A stretch of 36,703 nt of DNA from JBKHDT01 sp046541195 (GTDB taxonomy: Bacteria > Pseudomonadota > Gammaproteobacteria > Halothiobacillales > Halothiobacillaceae), in NCBI GenBank assembly GCA_046541195.1, contig JBKHDT010000020.1, positions 1-36,703 of the forward strand, read 5' to 3'. The translations under genes and the position numbers were made by a program. Position 1 is the first letter of the stretch; every line of letters begins with the position of its first letter. The notes under the pieces were generated by a model. The model was not told the origin of the DNA, ran no database searches, and saw only the letters and a list, made by a program, of their open reading frames with translations. Positions 1 to 7,775 of this stretch are shown piece after piece.

Positions 1-38
1 GCCAGTCCGCTCAACCAACCCGGTCAAGCGAGGTGCGC

Positions 39-66
39 ATCTTACCGAAGTTTTTCGGCGTGTCAA
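39..66 (-). promoter_or_regulatory. Downstream promoter of a predicted rRNA operon
   Basis: Reading the minus strand, TTGACA (61-66), a 16-bp spacer and TAAGAT (39-44) form a near-consensus sigma70 promoter. The bases after the -10 box are GCGCACCTCGC, a GC-rich discriminator typical of stringently controlled stable-RNA promoters. A run of eight A (minus strand, 71-78) sits just upstream of the -35 box, where an UP element would lie. Transcription runs out of the window past base 1. With tyrS behind it this is the place of an rRNA operon in pseudomonads and relatives, so 16S rRNA is expected just outside; that is inference. Confidence 0.75.
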
Positions 67-136
67 CAAGTTTTTTTTGCTGACTCGACGGGCACTTGCC
101 TGTCGTTGCCGCTTCGGTCGATGAAGCGAGGCGCGC

Positions 137-164
137 ATTTTACTGCCCCCGGACCCGATGTCAA
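137..164 (-). promoter_or_regulatory. Upstream promoter of a predicted rRNA operon
   Basis: Minus-strand TTGACA (159-164), 16-bp spacer, TAAAAT (137-142), followed by GCGCGCCTCGCTT. It is a near copy of the promoter at 39-66: same spacer length and almost the same discriminator, about 98 bp apart. The pair resembles the tandem P1/P2 layout of rRNA operons. It lies between the end of tyrS (261) and the window edge; no clear tyrS terminator was seen in 165-260, so tyrS transcripts may run into it. Confidence 0.75.
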
Positions 165-260
165 CACTCGATTTCGCCTTGCTTGATCGACCGTGACTGC
201 GCGAATCCGGCAAGTGCGCCGTGGCAGGAGCTGCGCAGTCTAGCGACTGTAACTTTTCTG

Positions 261-1463
261 TCAAGAGCCAGACACGATAAATCTTCCGATGCGCCGCTTG
301 CCGATCTGAACGATGTGCTCACCCGGCGCCAGCGTGGCGCTGCGCTCGACGACTTTTTCACCGTCGACGCGTACTGCCTGTGCCTTCATGTGACGAAACG
401 CCTCCGAAGTCGAGGCCACCATGCCGGATTCCTTGAGCGCTTGCGCCAGGGACAGCTCGGGTCCGGCCAGGCGATACTCTGGCAGGTCGTCGGGTATCCG
501 GTTGTGTGCGAACCGCTCGAGAAACGCTTTTTGCGCCCGCTCGCCGGACCCGTGTCCGTGGAAGCGGTCCACCAGCTCGATTGCCAGCTCGAATTTGATG
601 TCTCGCGGGTTGCGCCCTTCGCGCGCCTGCACCTTAAGCTGGTCGAGCTCGTCCAGCGACCGGAAACTGAGCAGTTCGAAGTAACGCCACATGAGCTCGT
701 CTGAAATGGACATGATCTTGCCAAACTGCTCGTCCGGCGGCTCCTCGATCCCGATGTAGTTGCCCAGCGACTTCGACATTTTCTGGACGCCGTCGAGTCC
801 TTCGAGAATCGGCATGGTGAGGACGACCTGCGGCGGCTGGCCGAACTGTTTCTGCAGTTCGCGCCCCATCAGCAGGTTGAACTTCTGATCGGTACCGCCC
901 AGTTCCATGTCCGCACGCAGTTCAACGGAGTCGTACCCCTGAATCAGCGGGTAGAGGAATTCATGGATCGCAATGGGCTGACCGCGATCGTAGCGCTTCG
1001 AGAAGTCGTCCCGCTCAAGCATCCGTGCCACCGTATGCCGGCCGGCCAGCGAGATCATGTCCGCCGCGCCGAGCTTGTTCAGCCAGTCGGAATTGAACAC
1101 CACTTCGGTGCGTTCCGGGTCCAGTATCCGGAAAATCTGCCGTTGGTACGTCTGCGCATTCTCAAGTACCTGCGCACGAGTCAGGGGGGGGCGGGTCTGG
1201 CTCTTGCCGGTCGGGTCGCCGATCATTCCGGTGAAGTCCCCGATCAGGAACAGGATCTGGTGCCCCATGTCCTGAAGGACCCGCAGCTTGTTGATCAACA
1301 CGCTGTGCCCGAGGTGCAGATCCGGCGCCGTGGGATCGAAGCCGGCCTTGATCCGCATGGGGCGCCCGGTCTTCAGGCGTTCGATCAGTTCTTCCTCGAT
1401 CAGGATTTCATCCGCGCCGCGTCGGATCTCTGCCAACGCCGCCTGCAAGTTCTCGTTATTCAT
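261..1463 (-). CDS. tyrS: Tyrosyl-tRNA synthetase (TyrRZ type)
   Basis: Charges tRNA-Tyr with tyrosine in the cytoplasm. The 400-residue protein has the class I signatures: GFDPTAPDLHLGH near residues 41-53 (HIGH motif as HLGH) and KMSKS in the middle, then a C-terminal S4-like RNA-binding segment (LAQALKESGMVAS and following). The length matches the TyrRZ subfamily. An upstream in-frame start at 1493 would add 11 residues, but the start at 1463 is preferred: family members begin close to MNNENLQAAL, AAAGGAG lies 13 nt upstream, and the likely promoter (1497-1524) would start RNA near 1490. It is divergent from the M23 peptidase gene and precedes a predicted rRNA operon, as in Pseudomonas. 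Confidence 0.97.
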   Translation of the reverse strand: MNNENLQAALAEIRRGADEILIEEELIERLKTGRPMRIKAGFDPTAPDLHLGHSVLINKLRVLQDMGHQILFLIGDFTGMIGDPTGKSQTRPPLTRAQVLENAQTYQRQIFRILDPERTEVVFNSDWLNKLGAADMISLAGRHTVARMLERDDFSKRYDRGQPIAIHEFLYPLIQGYDSVELRADMELGGTDQKFNLLMGRELQKQFGQPPQVVLTMPILEGLDGVQKMSKSLGNYIGIEEPPDEQFGKIMSISDELMWRYFELLSFRSLDELDQLKVQAREGRNPRDIKFELAIELVDRFHGHGSGERAQKAFLERFAHNRIPDDLPEYRLAGPELSLAQALKESGMVASTSEAFRHMKAQAVRVDGEKVVERSATLAPGEHIVQIGKRRIGRFIVSGS

Positions 1464-1492
1464 GCGCTGCCTGAATCTCCTTTGCCAATTCA

Positions 1493-1521
1493 TTGAATTA
1501 TGCTGTTCGGCGCGCTATGTT
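1493..1521 (+). promoter_or_regulatory. Candidate promoter of the M23 peptidase-anmK unit
   Basis: TTGAAT (1493-1498), 17-bp spacer, TATGTT (1516-1521). The predicted RNA start near 1528 lies upstream of the peptidase start at 1565 and leaves room for the GAGGAC ribosome site. It shares bases with the tyrS promoter on the other strand. Confidence 0.4.
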
Positions 1522-1524
1522 AAA
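1497..1524 (-). promoter_or_regulatory. Candidate tyrS promoter
   Basis: On the minus strand TTTAAC (1519-1524) is followed after 16 bp by CATAAT (1497-1502). The predicted RNA start near 1490 gives a leader of about 27 nt before the tyrS start at 1463. It overlaps the divergent promoter of the peptidase gene, so the two may compete for polymerase. Confidence 0.45.
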
Positions 1525-1564
1525 CGTTTATTCATTGCTTCGGCAGAACGAGGACGGAACGCGT

Positions 1565-3109
1565 ATGCGGCAGCGACCACTTTTCAGGGAACGCAAAAGA
1601 CAGCACTGGGGCTTGCGGCTGGTTCTGCTCGCAGCCGGCGTCGGCGCATTGGGCGCGGTGGTGGGCAAGGTATCGCTTCCTCCGGACCCGGCCATGGAAA
1701 AGGCGGTTGAGGATCGCATCGCACTCGAGGTTTTTGGCCCGGCGCAGGAGCCGGAGGTGTTCAGCGTACCGCCGATCGAAACGGGACAGGCGCGTTCTGA
1801 TGAGATCCAGCCGCTGCCTGCGATTGACGCGCCCTTGTTGCGCGCCCTGGAGGACGACGCCGGGCAGGATACCGCGGACGGCCCGGTCGCCGGGGCGCAG
1901 TCCTCTCCTGCACCCGCCGACGCGCCCGAGAACAGGCAGGCAAAGGCTACTGATTCCGCAGACCCGGATCTGCGTCTGCGCGAGGTCGAAGTAAAGCGCG
2001 GCGACAGCCTGTCGACCATATTCTCCCGGGTTGGCCTCGGGTACCGCGAGGTCCATGAAGTTATGGCGCTGGGCGACCCGGTGCGCCGGCTGGAGCGAAT
2101 TCGCCCGGGCGAAAAGATGACATTCCGCCTGTCCCCGGAAAGTGAATTTCTCGGGCTGAGCTTTGAAATCGACCGGACCGTCACCCTGGACATCCGGCGG
2201 GACGGAAGCGACCTGGTGGCCCGCGAGGTGGAGCACGAGATCCAGATTCGGCAGGCCTACCATGAGGCAACCATCAACAGTTCACTATACATGGCGGCCA
2301 TGAGCGCCGGCATGACCCCGGATCTGGTTCTGGAACTGGCCGAGATATTCGGCTGGAAGATCGACTTTCTCCGTGATGTTCGGGAAGGCGACCAGTTCCG
2401 GATGCTGTACGAAACCCGCCACCGGGATGGCAAGCAGATCGGGGTGGGCAACATTCTGGCGGCCGAATTCATCAACGAAGGCGAGACACATCAGGCCGTG
2501 CGTTACGTCTCGCCCGAGGGTCGTGCGGCCTACTATTCACCGGACGGCGAAAGCCTGGAGCGTGGCTTTCTGCGTTATCCGGTTGAGTTTTCACGCATCA
2601 GCTCCCGATTCTCGATGAACCGCCTGCACCCGGTCCACAAGGTACGCCGGGCGCACAAGGGTGTGGATCTGGCGGCACCCACCGGCACGCCCATTCGAGC
2701 CGCCTCCGGGGGCAAGGTCCATTTCGTGGGCTGGCAGAACGGCTACGGGAAGGTGATCTATATCGAGCATGACCAGCGCATCACGACGGTGTACGGGCAC
2801 CTGTCCCGCTTCAACAACCGTCTGAAGAAAGGCAGTACCGTCTCGCAGGGTGACGTGATCGGTTATGTCGGCATGACCGGCACGGCCACCGGTCCGCACC
2901 TTCATTACGAGTTTCGCGTGAACGGGGAACACAAGGACCCGCTCAAGGTGGAACTCCCTGAATCGACCCCGATCCCCTCGGAGCACCGTCGAGACTTCCT
3001 GGCGCAAACGCAGGGGGTACTCGATCAGATGGCGAATCTCGCGCGCGTCCACCGGCTCGCCCAGTCGGACGGGCCTGTCCTTGCCGAGGCCAAGCGCACC
3101 ACCGAGTAA
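1565..3109 (+). CDS. M23 family murein endopeptidase (MepM-like)
   Basis: Predicted D,D-endopeptidase that cuts peptidoglycan cross-links in the periplasm. The 514-residue protein starts with a basic stretch and one membrane segment (about residues 15-40, signal anchor), then an acidic low-complexity linker. A LysM/OapA-like segment follows (EVKRGDSLSTIF onward). The C-terminal LytM/M23 domain has the zinc motifs HKGVD (HxxxD) and GPHLHYEF (HxH). The start at 1565 is chosen because GAGGAC lies just upstream and it fits the promoter at 1493-1521; the frame stays open back to 1493. anmK follows after 6 nt, probably co-transcribed. That links wall cutting with recycling of the released anhydro-muropeptides, an order known from Pseudomonas. 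Confidence 0.92.
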   Translation: MRQRPLFRERKRQHWGLRLVLLAAGVGALGAVVGKVSLPPDPAMEKAVEDRIALEVFGPAQEPEVFSVPPIETGQARSDEIQPLPAIDAPLLRALEDDAGQDTADGPVAGAQSSPAPADAPENRQAKATDSADPDLRLREVEVKRGDSLSTIFSRVGLGYREVHEVMALGDPVRRLERIRPGEKMTFRLSPESEFLGLSFEIDRTVTLDIRRDGSDLVAREVEHEIQIRQAYHEATINSSLYMAAMSAGMTPDLVLELAEIFGWKIDFLRDVREGDQFRMLYETRHRDGKQIGVGNILAAEFINEGETHQAVRYVSPEGRAAYYSPDGESLERGFLRYPVEFSRISSRFSMNRLHPVHKVRRAHKGVDLAAPTGTPIRAASGGKVHFVGWQNGYGKVIYIEHDQRITTVYGHLSRFNNRLKKGSTVSQGDVIGYVGMTGTATGPHLHYEFRVNGEHKDPLKVELPESTPIPSEHRRDFLAQTQGVLDQMANLARVHRLAQSDGPVLAEAKRTTE

Positions 3110-3115
3110 CCGCCG

Positions 3116-4258
3116 ATGGCGATACTCGCCGGGCTGATGTCCGGCACCAGCATGGACGCGGTCGATGGCTGCCTGGCCGACTTCTCCACGGCACCACCCA
3201 GGATCCTGGCGACCGCGAGCCTGCCGCTCGACGACCTGGAGCCCGTCCTCAGGGCTCTGGCGACTGGCCACTACCCGCCCGGCTCGGACCCGATCGATCT
3301 TCTCGGTGAAATGGATCGGGCTCTGGGCGCACGGTTTGCCACCTGCATCAACGAACTGGTCGCACGGGCTGGCATTTCTCGGGAAAGCCTTCGCGTCGCG
3401 GGTGTCCACGGACAGACAATACGCCATCGCCCCGGCTGCCGCCGCCCGTTCACGCTGCAGATTGGCGATCCGAACCTGACTGCCGAGCTGACCGGCGTGC
3501 CGGTTGTCTGCGACTTTCGCCGCCGCGACCTCGCCGCAGGGGGTGAAGGTGCCCCGCTCGCGCCTCTGGCACACCGACAACTCTTTGATCTTCCGCCGAA
3601 TCAGGCCCTGTTCATCGTCAATCTGGGCGGCATTTCCAACCTGACCTGCCTGCTGCCCGGCGAACCTGTTCGCGGATTTGATATCGGACCGGCAAACACC
3701 CTGATGGATGCCTGGACACGCAAGGTGCGCCGGCAACCATTCGACCGCGACGGGCTGTGGGCCGCATCCGGAAGGGTGCACGAACGGTTGCTTGCCACCT
3801 TGAAGGAAGACCCCTGGTTCCAGACCCCGCCCCCCAAGAGCACCGGGCCGGAATATTTCAATCTCGACTGGGTAACGGCCTGTTCGACACGCGCAGGACT
3901 GGCGGTCGAATCGATCCGGGCAGCGGATATCCAGGCCACGCTGATGCAACTGACCGCCGATACCATCGCGGATGCCATTGGCGAACAACCCACCGATGGC
4001 AACCCGATCGAGGTCTTGCTGGTCGGGGGCGGCGCGCTGAACCCCACGCTGGTCGCGGCAATTGACGAGTCCGTCAGCAGGCGCAGTCCTGGCGTTCAGG
4101 TCGCAAGCAGCATGGAAAGGGGAGTCGATCCGCGATGGGTCGAATGCCTGGTATTTGCCTGGCTGGCCGGCGAAAGGCTCGCCGGACGTGCCCTGGACAC
4201 CACCGGGGTGACCGGTGCAAGGCATCCCGTGCGGTTGGGCGGACTTTACATCCCCTGA
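3116..4258 (+). CDS. anmK: Anhydro-N-acetylmuramic acid kinase
   Basis: Phosphorylates and opens 1,6-anhydro-MurNAc to MurNAc-6-phosphate in cell-wall recycling, using ATP in the cytoplasm. At 380 residues it has the usual family length. Visible family motifs are GLMSGTSMDAVD at the N-terminus (phosphate loop), GVHGQTIRHRP, CDFRRRDLAAGGEGAPL (region of the catalytic aspartate), NLGGISNLT and FDIGPANTLMDAW. It starts 6 nt after the peptidase stop, so translation is probably coupled. No further gene follows on this strand; the downstream stretch is non-coding. Confidence 0.97.
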   Translation: MAILAGLMSGTSMDAVDGCLADFSTAPPRILATASLPLDDLEPVLRALATGHYPPGSDPIDLLGEMDRALGARFATCINELVARAGISRESLRVAGVHGQTIRHRPGCRRPFTLQIGDPNLTAELTGVPVVCDFRRRDLAAGGEGAPLAPLAHRQLFDLPPNQALFIVNLGGISNLTCLLPGEPVRGFDIGPANTLMDAWTRKVRRQPFDRDGLWAASGRVHERLLATLKEDPWFQTPPPKSTGPEYFNLDWVTACSTRAGLAVESIRAADIQATLMQLTADTIADAIGEQPTDGNPIEVLLVGGGALNPTLVAAIDESVSRRSPGVQVASSMERGVDPRWVECLVFAWLAGERLAGRALDTTGVTGARHPVRLGGLYIP

Positions 4259-4611
4259 GCACATGCGGCGCGTGACGGTCCGCCCTCGGGGCAGTAGAGC
4301 ACGGGCCCGGCCCAACTTGCGTGGCGGGCCTGTGCCATGAGGGAACCAAAGGCTTTTGCCGACCCCGCGGCCCGCGGGTCAGGAAAGGCTCTGGGGCGAA
4401 GGCTCTGGGGCCGAAGATCAGCGACGCCATTGGGAACAGCCATCCGTCAATCCGGAATCTGAAGCATTCGTGCAAGGATTCCCGGCGCCAGCCTGGCAGC
4501 AACCACCGCGGCCTTGTGCCGCAACGCACGGGGGCCAGACATGCTTGATCCGTGCGTCGCAATTCGGTGGCATGCACCAAGGCACGGCAGGACGTCCCCA
4601 CACTGCACGGC
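4259..4611. other. Intergenic region between converging anmK and leuA-holD units
   Basis: No convincing gene in either direction; the open frames here lack any family signature and shadow one another. It holds three small structures: an 11-bp stem with one G-T pair (4299-4309 with 4325-4335), a near-palindrome GACCCCGCGG/CCCGCGGGTC (4361-4380), and a 14-bp tandem duplication (4385-4412). One of the hairpins may end anmK transcription, but none has a clear T-tract. Confidence 0.5.
4385..4412. repeat. 14-bp tandem duplication
   Basis: AAGGCTCTGGGGCG at 4385-4398 is followed at once by a second copy at 4399-4412 with one change in the last base. It lies in non-coding DNA downstream of anmK. It resembles the short tandem duplications seen at 23043-23093 and 35563-35607, but here no gene end is copied. 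Confidence 0.8.
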
Positions 4612-4634
4612 AAGATCTGCAACGCGCAGATCTT
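4612..4634 (-). terminator. Stem-loop just after holD
   Basis: A perfect 9-bp inverted repeat, AAGATCTGC (4612-4620) and GCAGATCTT (4626-4634), with a 5-nt loop. It begins 2 nt past the holD stop codon. There is no T-tract on either side, so it may be a 3' end stabiliser or a Rho-dependent end rather than an intrinsic terminator. Confidence 0.4.
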
Positions 4635-4636
4635 CG

Positions 4637-4972
4637 CTACCGTACCAGCGGCCGCACGGCGCGCCAGAAGGCCTTTTTCCTGGCAGGATCATGCCTGAGC
4701 TCGGACAAGCGGACCTGCATCGCGGCTGATTCGCAGACCACCGTTCCGGGTTCGCCCTCGTGCCGATCCGCGACATCGGCAGGACGCAGACCCAGTCGCG
4801 CGACAATGGCCGTCCACAATGCGCGATCTGCTTCGGTTCCGGGGGCGCACAAGGAAAGCAGCGCCCCCCCGGAGTCCGGCTGTGCAGGCGACGACGACAC
4901 CATCCGCGGTCGACGCAGCTGCCAGCGCTCGACCCCGATCAATCTCAGGCGATCCACGCCGGCCTCAGACAT
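4637..4972 (-). CDS. holD: Probable DNA polymerase III psi subunit (HolD)
   Basis: Small protein of 111 residues. HolD is the psi subunit that joins the clamp loader to chi and so to single-strand binding protein at the fork. The assignment rests on two segments recalled from the family: an N-terminal LIGVERWQLRRP, like the QLGITQWSLRRP of the E. coli protein, and a C-terminal LSELRHDPARKKAFWRAVRP, like its LTDLRANPTARAALWQQ. The middle is variable, as is usual. The start ATG at 4972 overlaps the leuA stop by 8 nt; a GTG at 4975 is the alternative. Coupling to leuA rather than rimI is unlike E. coli. HolD diverges fast, so the call is likely but not certain. Confidence 0.68.
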   Translation of the reverse strand: MSEAGVDRLRLIGVERWQLRRPRMVSSSPAQPDSGGALLSLCAPGTEADRALWTAIVARLGLRPADVADRHEGEPGTVVCESAAMQVRLSELRHDPARKKAFWRAVRPLVR

Positions 4973-6512
4973 CACCCATCTGGGGATGCTGACGTTCCGA
5001 AGGGCGCGCCAGGCGGTTCAGGGCGTTGAGGTAAGCCTTGGCCGAAGCGATGACAATGTCGGTGTCCGCCCCCTGCCCGGTCACGATGCGTCCGCCGCGC
5101 TCCAGACGGACGTTCACTTCACCCTGCGCATCGGTCCCGCTGGTGATGTTGTTGACCGAGTAAAGCTGCAGGTCCGCACCGCTCTCGACGACCTGCTCGA
5201 TGCACCGGAATGCGGCGTCCACCGGGCCGGCCCCAACGCAGCTGGCCGTGTGCTCTTCACCGTGGACCGACAGAACCACCTTGGCCTCCGGCGTTTCGCC
5301 GGTTTCCGAGCAGACATGCAGCGATACCAGCCGAATGCGCTCCTCGGTTTCCTCGGCCACGTCGGAGACCAGCGCCTGGAGGTCCTCGTCGAAGATCTCA
5401 CGTTTCTTGTCCGCCAACTCCTTGAACCGGGCGAAGGCCGCGTTGAGCGCCTCTTCACTTTCGAGTTCCACGCCGAGCTCGCGCAGGCGGGTTCGGAACG
5501 CATTGCGGCCCGAGAGCTTACCGAGGCTCAGGCGGTTCGTGCTCCAGCCCACGTCTTCAGCCCGCATGATCTCGTAGGTTTCCCGGTGCTTGAGCACCCC
5601 GTCCTGATGGATCCCTGACTCGTGCGCGAACGCATTCGCACCGACGATCGCCTTGTTTGGCTGCACCGGGTAGCCCGTGATCGTGGATACCAGCCGCGAG
5701 GTGGGCACAATCTGGGTCGCGTCGATCCGGCTGTCGACCCCGAAGACGTCATGCCGCGTGCGAACGGCCATGACGACCTCCTCGAGCGAGGCATTGCCGG
5801 CCCGTTCGCCGAGACCGTTGATCGTGCACTCGACCTGCCGGGCGCCAGCGGATACCGCCGCGAGCGAGTTCGCGACCGCCATGCCCAGGTCGTTGTGACA
5901 GTGGGTGGACCAGACGACCCTGTCCGCACCGCGAACACGCTCAATCAGCGTCGCCATGCGCTGCCCCCATTCGGTGGGCACCGCATAACCGACCGTATCC
6001 GGCACATTCAGCGTCGTGGCGCCCGCCTCGATGACCGCCTCGAACACCCGAACCAGAAAGTCGACGTCCGAGCGCACGGCATCCTCGGCAGAGAACTCCA
6101 CATCATCGGTGTACTCCCGCGCGAGCAACACCGCCTTGACGGCATGCTCCACCACCTGATCGGGGTCCATCCGGAGTTTTTTCTCCATGTGAATCGGACT
6201 GGTCGCGATAAAGGTGTGAATCCGCCGCCGCGGCGCCGGGGCGATCGCCTCGCCGGCTCGCCGAACATCACGCTCATTGGCCCGGGCCAGCGAGCAGACG
6301 GTCGATTCGGTCACCACGTCGGCGATACCACGGATCGCCTCGAAGTCGCCGGCACTGGCGGCGGCAAACCCCGCCTCGATCACGTCCACCCCCAGGCGTT
6401 CGAGCTGGCGTGCAATGCGCAACTTTTCATCGCGCGTCATGGCAGCGCCGGGGCTCTGCTCGCCGTCCCGGAGCGTGGTGTCAAAAATGATCAAACGATT
6501 GTCGTCGGTCAT
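4965..6512 (-). CDS. leuA: 2-isopropylmalate synthase
   Basis: First committed step of leucine synthesis: condenses 2-ketoisovalerate with acetyl-CoA. The 515-residue length fits the LeuA type 1 family. The N-terminal TIM barrel shows DTTLRDGEQSPG (residues 10-21) and STHCHNDLGMA (metal-binding HxH). The C-terminal 130 residues form the leucine-sensing LeuA dimer domain, so feedback inhibition is expected. GGGAGG lies 9 nt before the ATG. It is the last large gene of the ilvB-ilvN-ilvC-pssA-leuA cluster but is separated from pssA by 355 bp with its own promoter and a possible leader peptide (see 6615-6791). holD overlaps its 3' end. Confidence 0.98.
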   Translation of the reverse strand: MTDDNRLIIFDTTLRDGEQSPGAAMTRDEKLRIARQLERLGVDVIEAGFAAASAGDFEAIRGIADVVTESTVCSLARANERDVRRAGEAIAPAPRRRIHTFIATSPIHMEKKLRMDPDQVVEHAVKAVLLAREYTDDVEFSAEDAVRSDVDFLVRVFEAVIEAGATTLNVPDTVGYAVPTEWGQRMATLIERVRGADRVVWSTHCHNDLGMAVANSLAAVSAGARQVECTINGLGERAGNASLEEVVMAVRTRHDVFGVDSRIDATQIVPTSRLVSTITGYPVQPNKAIVGANAFAHESGIHQDGVLKHRETYEIMRAEDVGWSTNRLSLGKLSGRNAFRTRLRELGVELESEEALNAAFARFKELADKKREIFDEDLQALVSDVAEETEERIRLVSLHVCSETGETPEAKVVLSVHGEEHTASCVGAGPVDAAFRCIEQVVESGADLQLYSVNNITSGTDAQGEVNVRLERGGRIVTGQGADTDIVIASAKAYLNALNRLARPSERQHPQMGDV

Positions 6513-6614
6513 GGGTCATCCCTCCCGCGCCCCCGGTCATGGAGCCGGCACGCGCAGCATCAGTCAATAATCGTGGTCAAGAAAATTCGGAAGAACCGGG
6601 GTCGCGTTTGGCCT

Positions 6615-6645
6615 CGCCAGGCAGGAGATCAGATGCCGCCTGGCG
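6615..6645 (-). promoter_or_regulatory. Inverted repeat in the leuA leader
   Basis: CGCCAGGC (6615-6622) and GCCTGGCG (6638-6645) can pair over a 15-nt loop. The stem overlaps the end of the small leader frame (stop at 6629-6631). A competing mini-hairpin, GCCGCC-A-GGCGGC, uses part of the same bases. Such exclusive pairing is what an attenuator needs, but no strong T-tract follows directly. Confidence 0.35.
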
Positions 6646-6754
6646 GCAGCAGTCGATCATGGGATAGCGGTAGGGAGAGCGGGCAGGAAAAAGCGGCCGC
6701 ACCGGGAACCGGGACAGCCTGCACTTGGGAATATATCGAAATATCCTGCTTCAT
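6629..6754 (-). CDS. Possible leucine leader peptide (41 residues)
   Basis: A short frame opens at an ATG about 8 nt after the -10 box of the leuA promoter, so it would be translated nearly leaderless. Near its end is PLSLPLSHDRLL, with five leucines in 12 residues, two of them the CTA codon that looks uncommon in this GC-rich window. The frame ends inside a stem-loop. This is the layout of a leucine attenuator peptide, but the leucines are not in one run and the frame has no ribosome site. It could be chance. Confidence 0.3.
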   Translation of the reverse strand: MKQDISIYSQVQAVPVPGAAAFSCPLSLPLSHDRLLPPGGI

Positions 6755-6761
6755 CCGTCTC

Positions 6762-6791
6762 AAGATACTGACGCCGGGCACCCCTTGTCAA
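6762..6791 (-). promoter_or_regulatory. leuA promoter
   Basis: On the minus strand TTGACA (6786-6791), an 18-bp spacer and TATCTT (6762-6767). The predicted RNA start near 6755 gives leuA an untranslated leader of about 240 nt. It means leuA-holD can be expressed apart from ilvBNC-pssA. Confidence 0.6.
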
Positions 6792-6867
6792 CCCGAAAAC
6801 CCCGACATCCCATGCGCGACCCCGTGGCAAAGCCGCAGGTCCACAGGGGCCGCCCCGCCGGCTGGGC

Positions 6868-7620
6868 TTATCGCACCACCAGCCGCACCGCGCGCCGCCA
6901 AAGCACCCATAATGGCGCGGACAGGGCATAGACCATGAACAGCAGCCAGAGCGTCAGCGCCAGGTCCCGCACCGCGAGCACGAAAAGCACCACCACCAGG
7001 GGGATGCTGAAAAACGAGATCTTCAAGCGGGGGCTGACCGCCTTGAAACTGTAATACGGAAAACTGGAAACCATCAGCAACCCGGTGGTCACCGTAAGCA
7101 CCCAGATCCAGCCCACCCAGGGCGCCGGGTCGATATCCCGGCTTTCCATCACCCAGACCAGCCCCATCAGCACCGCGGCGGCCGCCGGACTCGCCAGCCC
7201 GGTAAAGAACCGCTTGTCCGCCGTTTCCACCTGCACATTGAAGCGCGCAAGCCGAATCGCCGCGCTCAGCAGGTACAGGAACGCGCCAAGCGCTCCCCAG
7301 CGCCCGTCGATACCGCCCAGGACCCAGAGAAAAACGACCAATGCCGGCGCCACCCCGAAAGACACGATATCCGCCAGGCTGTCGTACTCGACGCCAAAGG
7401 CGCTCTGGGTGTGCGTCAGCCGCGCCACGCGGCCGTCCAGCCCATCGAGCACCATGGCGGCAAACACGGCAAGGGCGGCGGTCTGGAAGTCATCCTGGAT
7501 CGCGGACACGATCGCGAGGAAACCCGCGAAAAGCGCGGCCGTCGTGAACAGGTTCGGCAGCAGGTAGATGGCCTTTCGCTGTGGCCGGCCCTGGGAATCG
7601 GAAGGGACGCGCTTGCTCAT
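6868..7620 (-). CDS. pssA: CDP-diacylglycerol-serine O-phosphatidyltransferase
   Basis: Makes phosphatidylserine from CDP-diacylglycerol and serine, the precursor of phosphatidylethanolamine, in the inner membrane. The 250-residue protein has the CDP-alcohol phosphotransferase signature complete: DGLDGRVAR, then G and DSLAD at the standard spacing (about residues 63-87). Around it are some eight membrane segments and a positively charged N-terminus, as in the Bacillus-type PssA. The start at 7620 (MSKRVPSD) has AAAGG 8 nt upstream; the frame stays open further, but that part does not look coding. It sits between ilvC and leuA, an order kept in many gammaproteobacteria without a known metabolic reason. 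A hairpin after ilvC lies 156 bp upstream. Confidence 0.95.
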   Translation of the reverse strand: MSKRVPSDSQGRPQRKAIYLLPNLFTTAALFAGFLAIVSAIQDDFQTAALAVFAAMVLDGLDGRVARLTHTQSAFGVEYDSLADIVSFGVAPALVVFLWVLGGIDGRWGALGAFLYLLSAAIRLARFNVQVETADKRFFTGLASPAAAAVLMGLVWVMESRDIDPAPWVGWIWVLTVTTGLLMVSSFPYYSFKAVSPRLKISFFSIPLVVVLFVLAVRDLALTLWLLFMVYALSAPLWVLWRRAVRLVVR

Positions 7621-7775
7621 GGGGCGCCTTTTGAATGCTGAAAAAAGGAGCTTCGGCCGATCGACCTGAGCCCGGGCGATGGAAGTCCGGCCAGGACCGC
7701 AGTCCCGCCCCGTCGAATCGGCATCTGCGCCAAGACTATCCAAGGTTTGCCGACACGACTACCCCAACATGAAAG

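Noticed and set aside
2591..4315. Long open frame (about 570 codons) on the minus strand
   Set aside because: Antisense to the peptidase and anmK genes, which have clear family motifs; the frame is open only because of high GC content.
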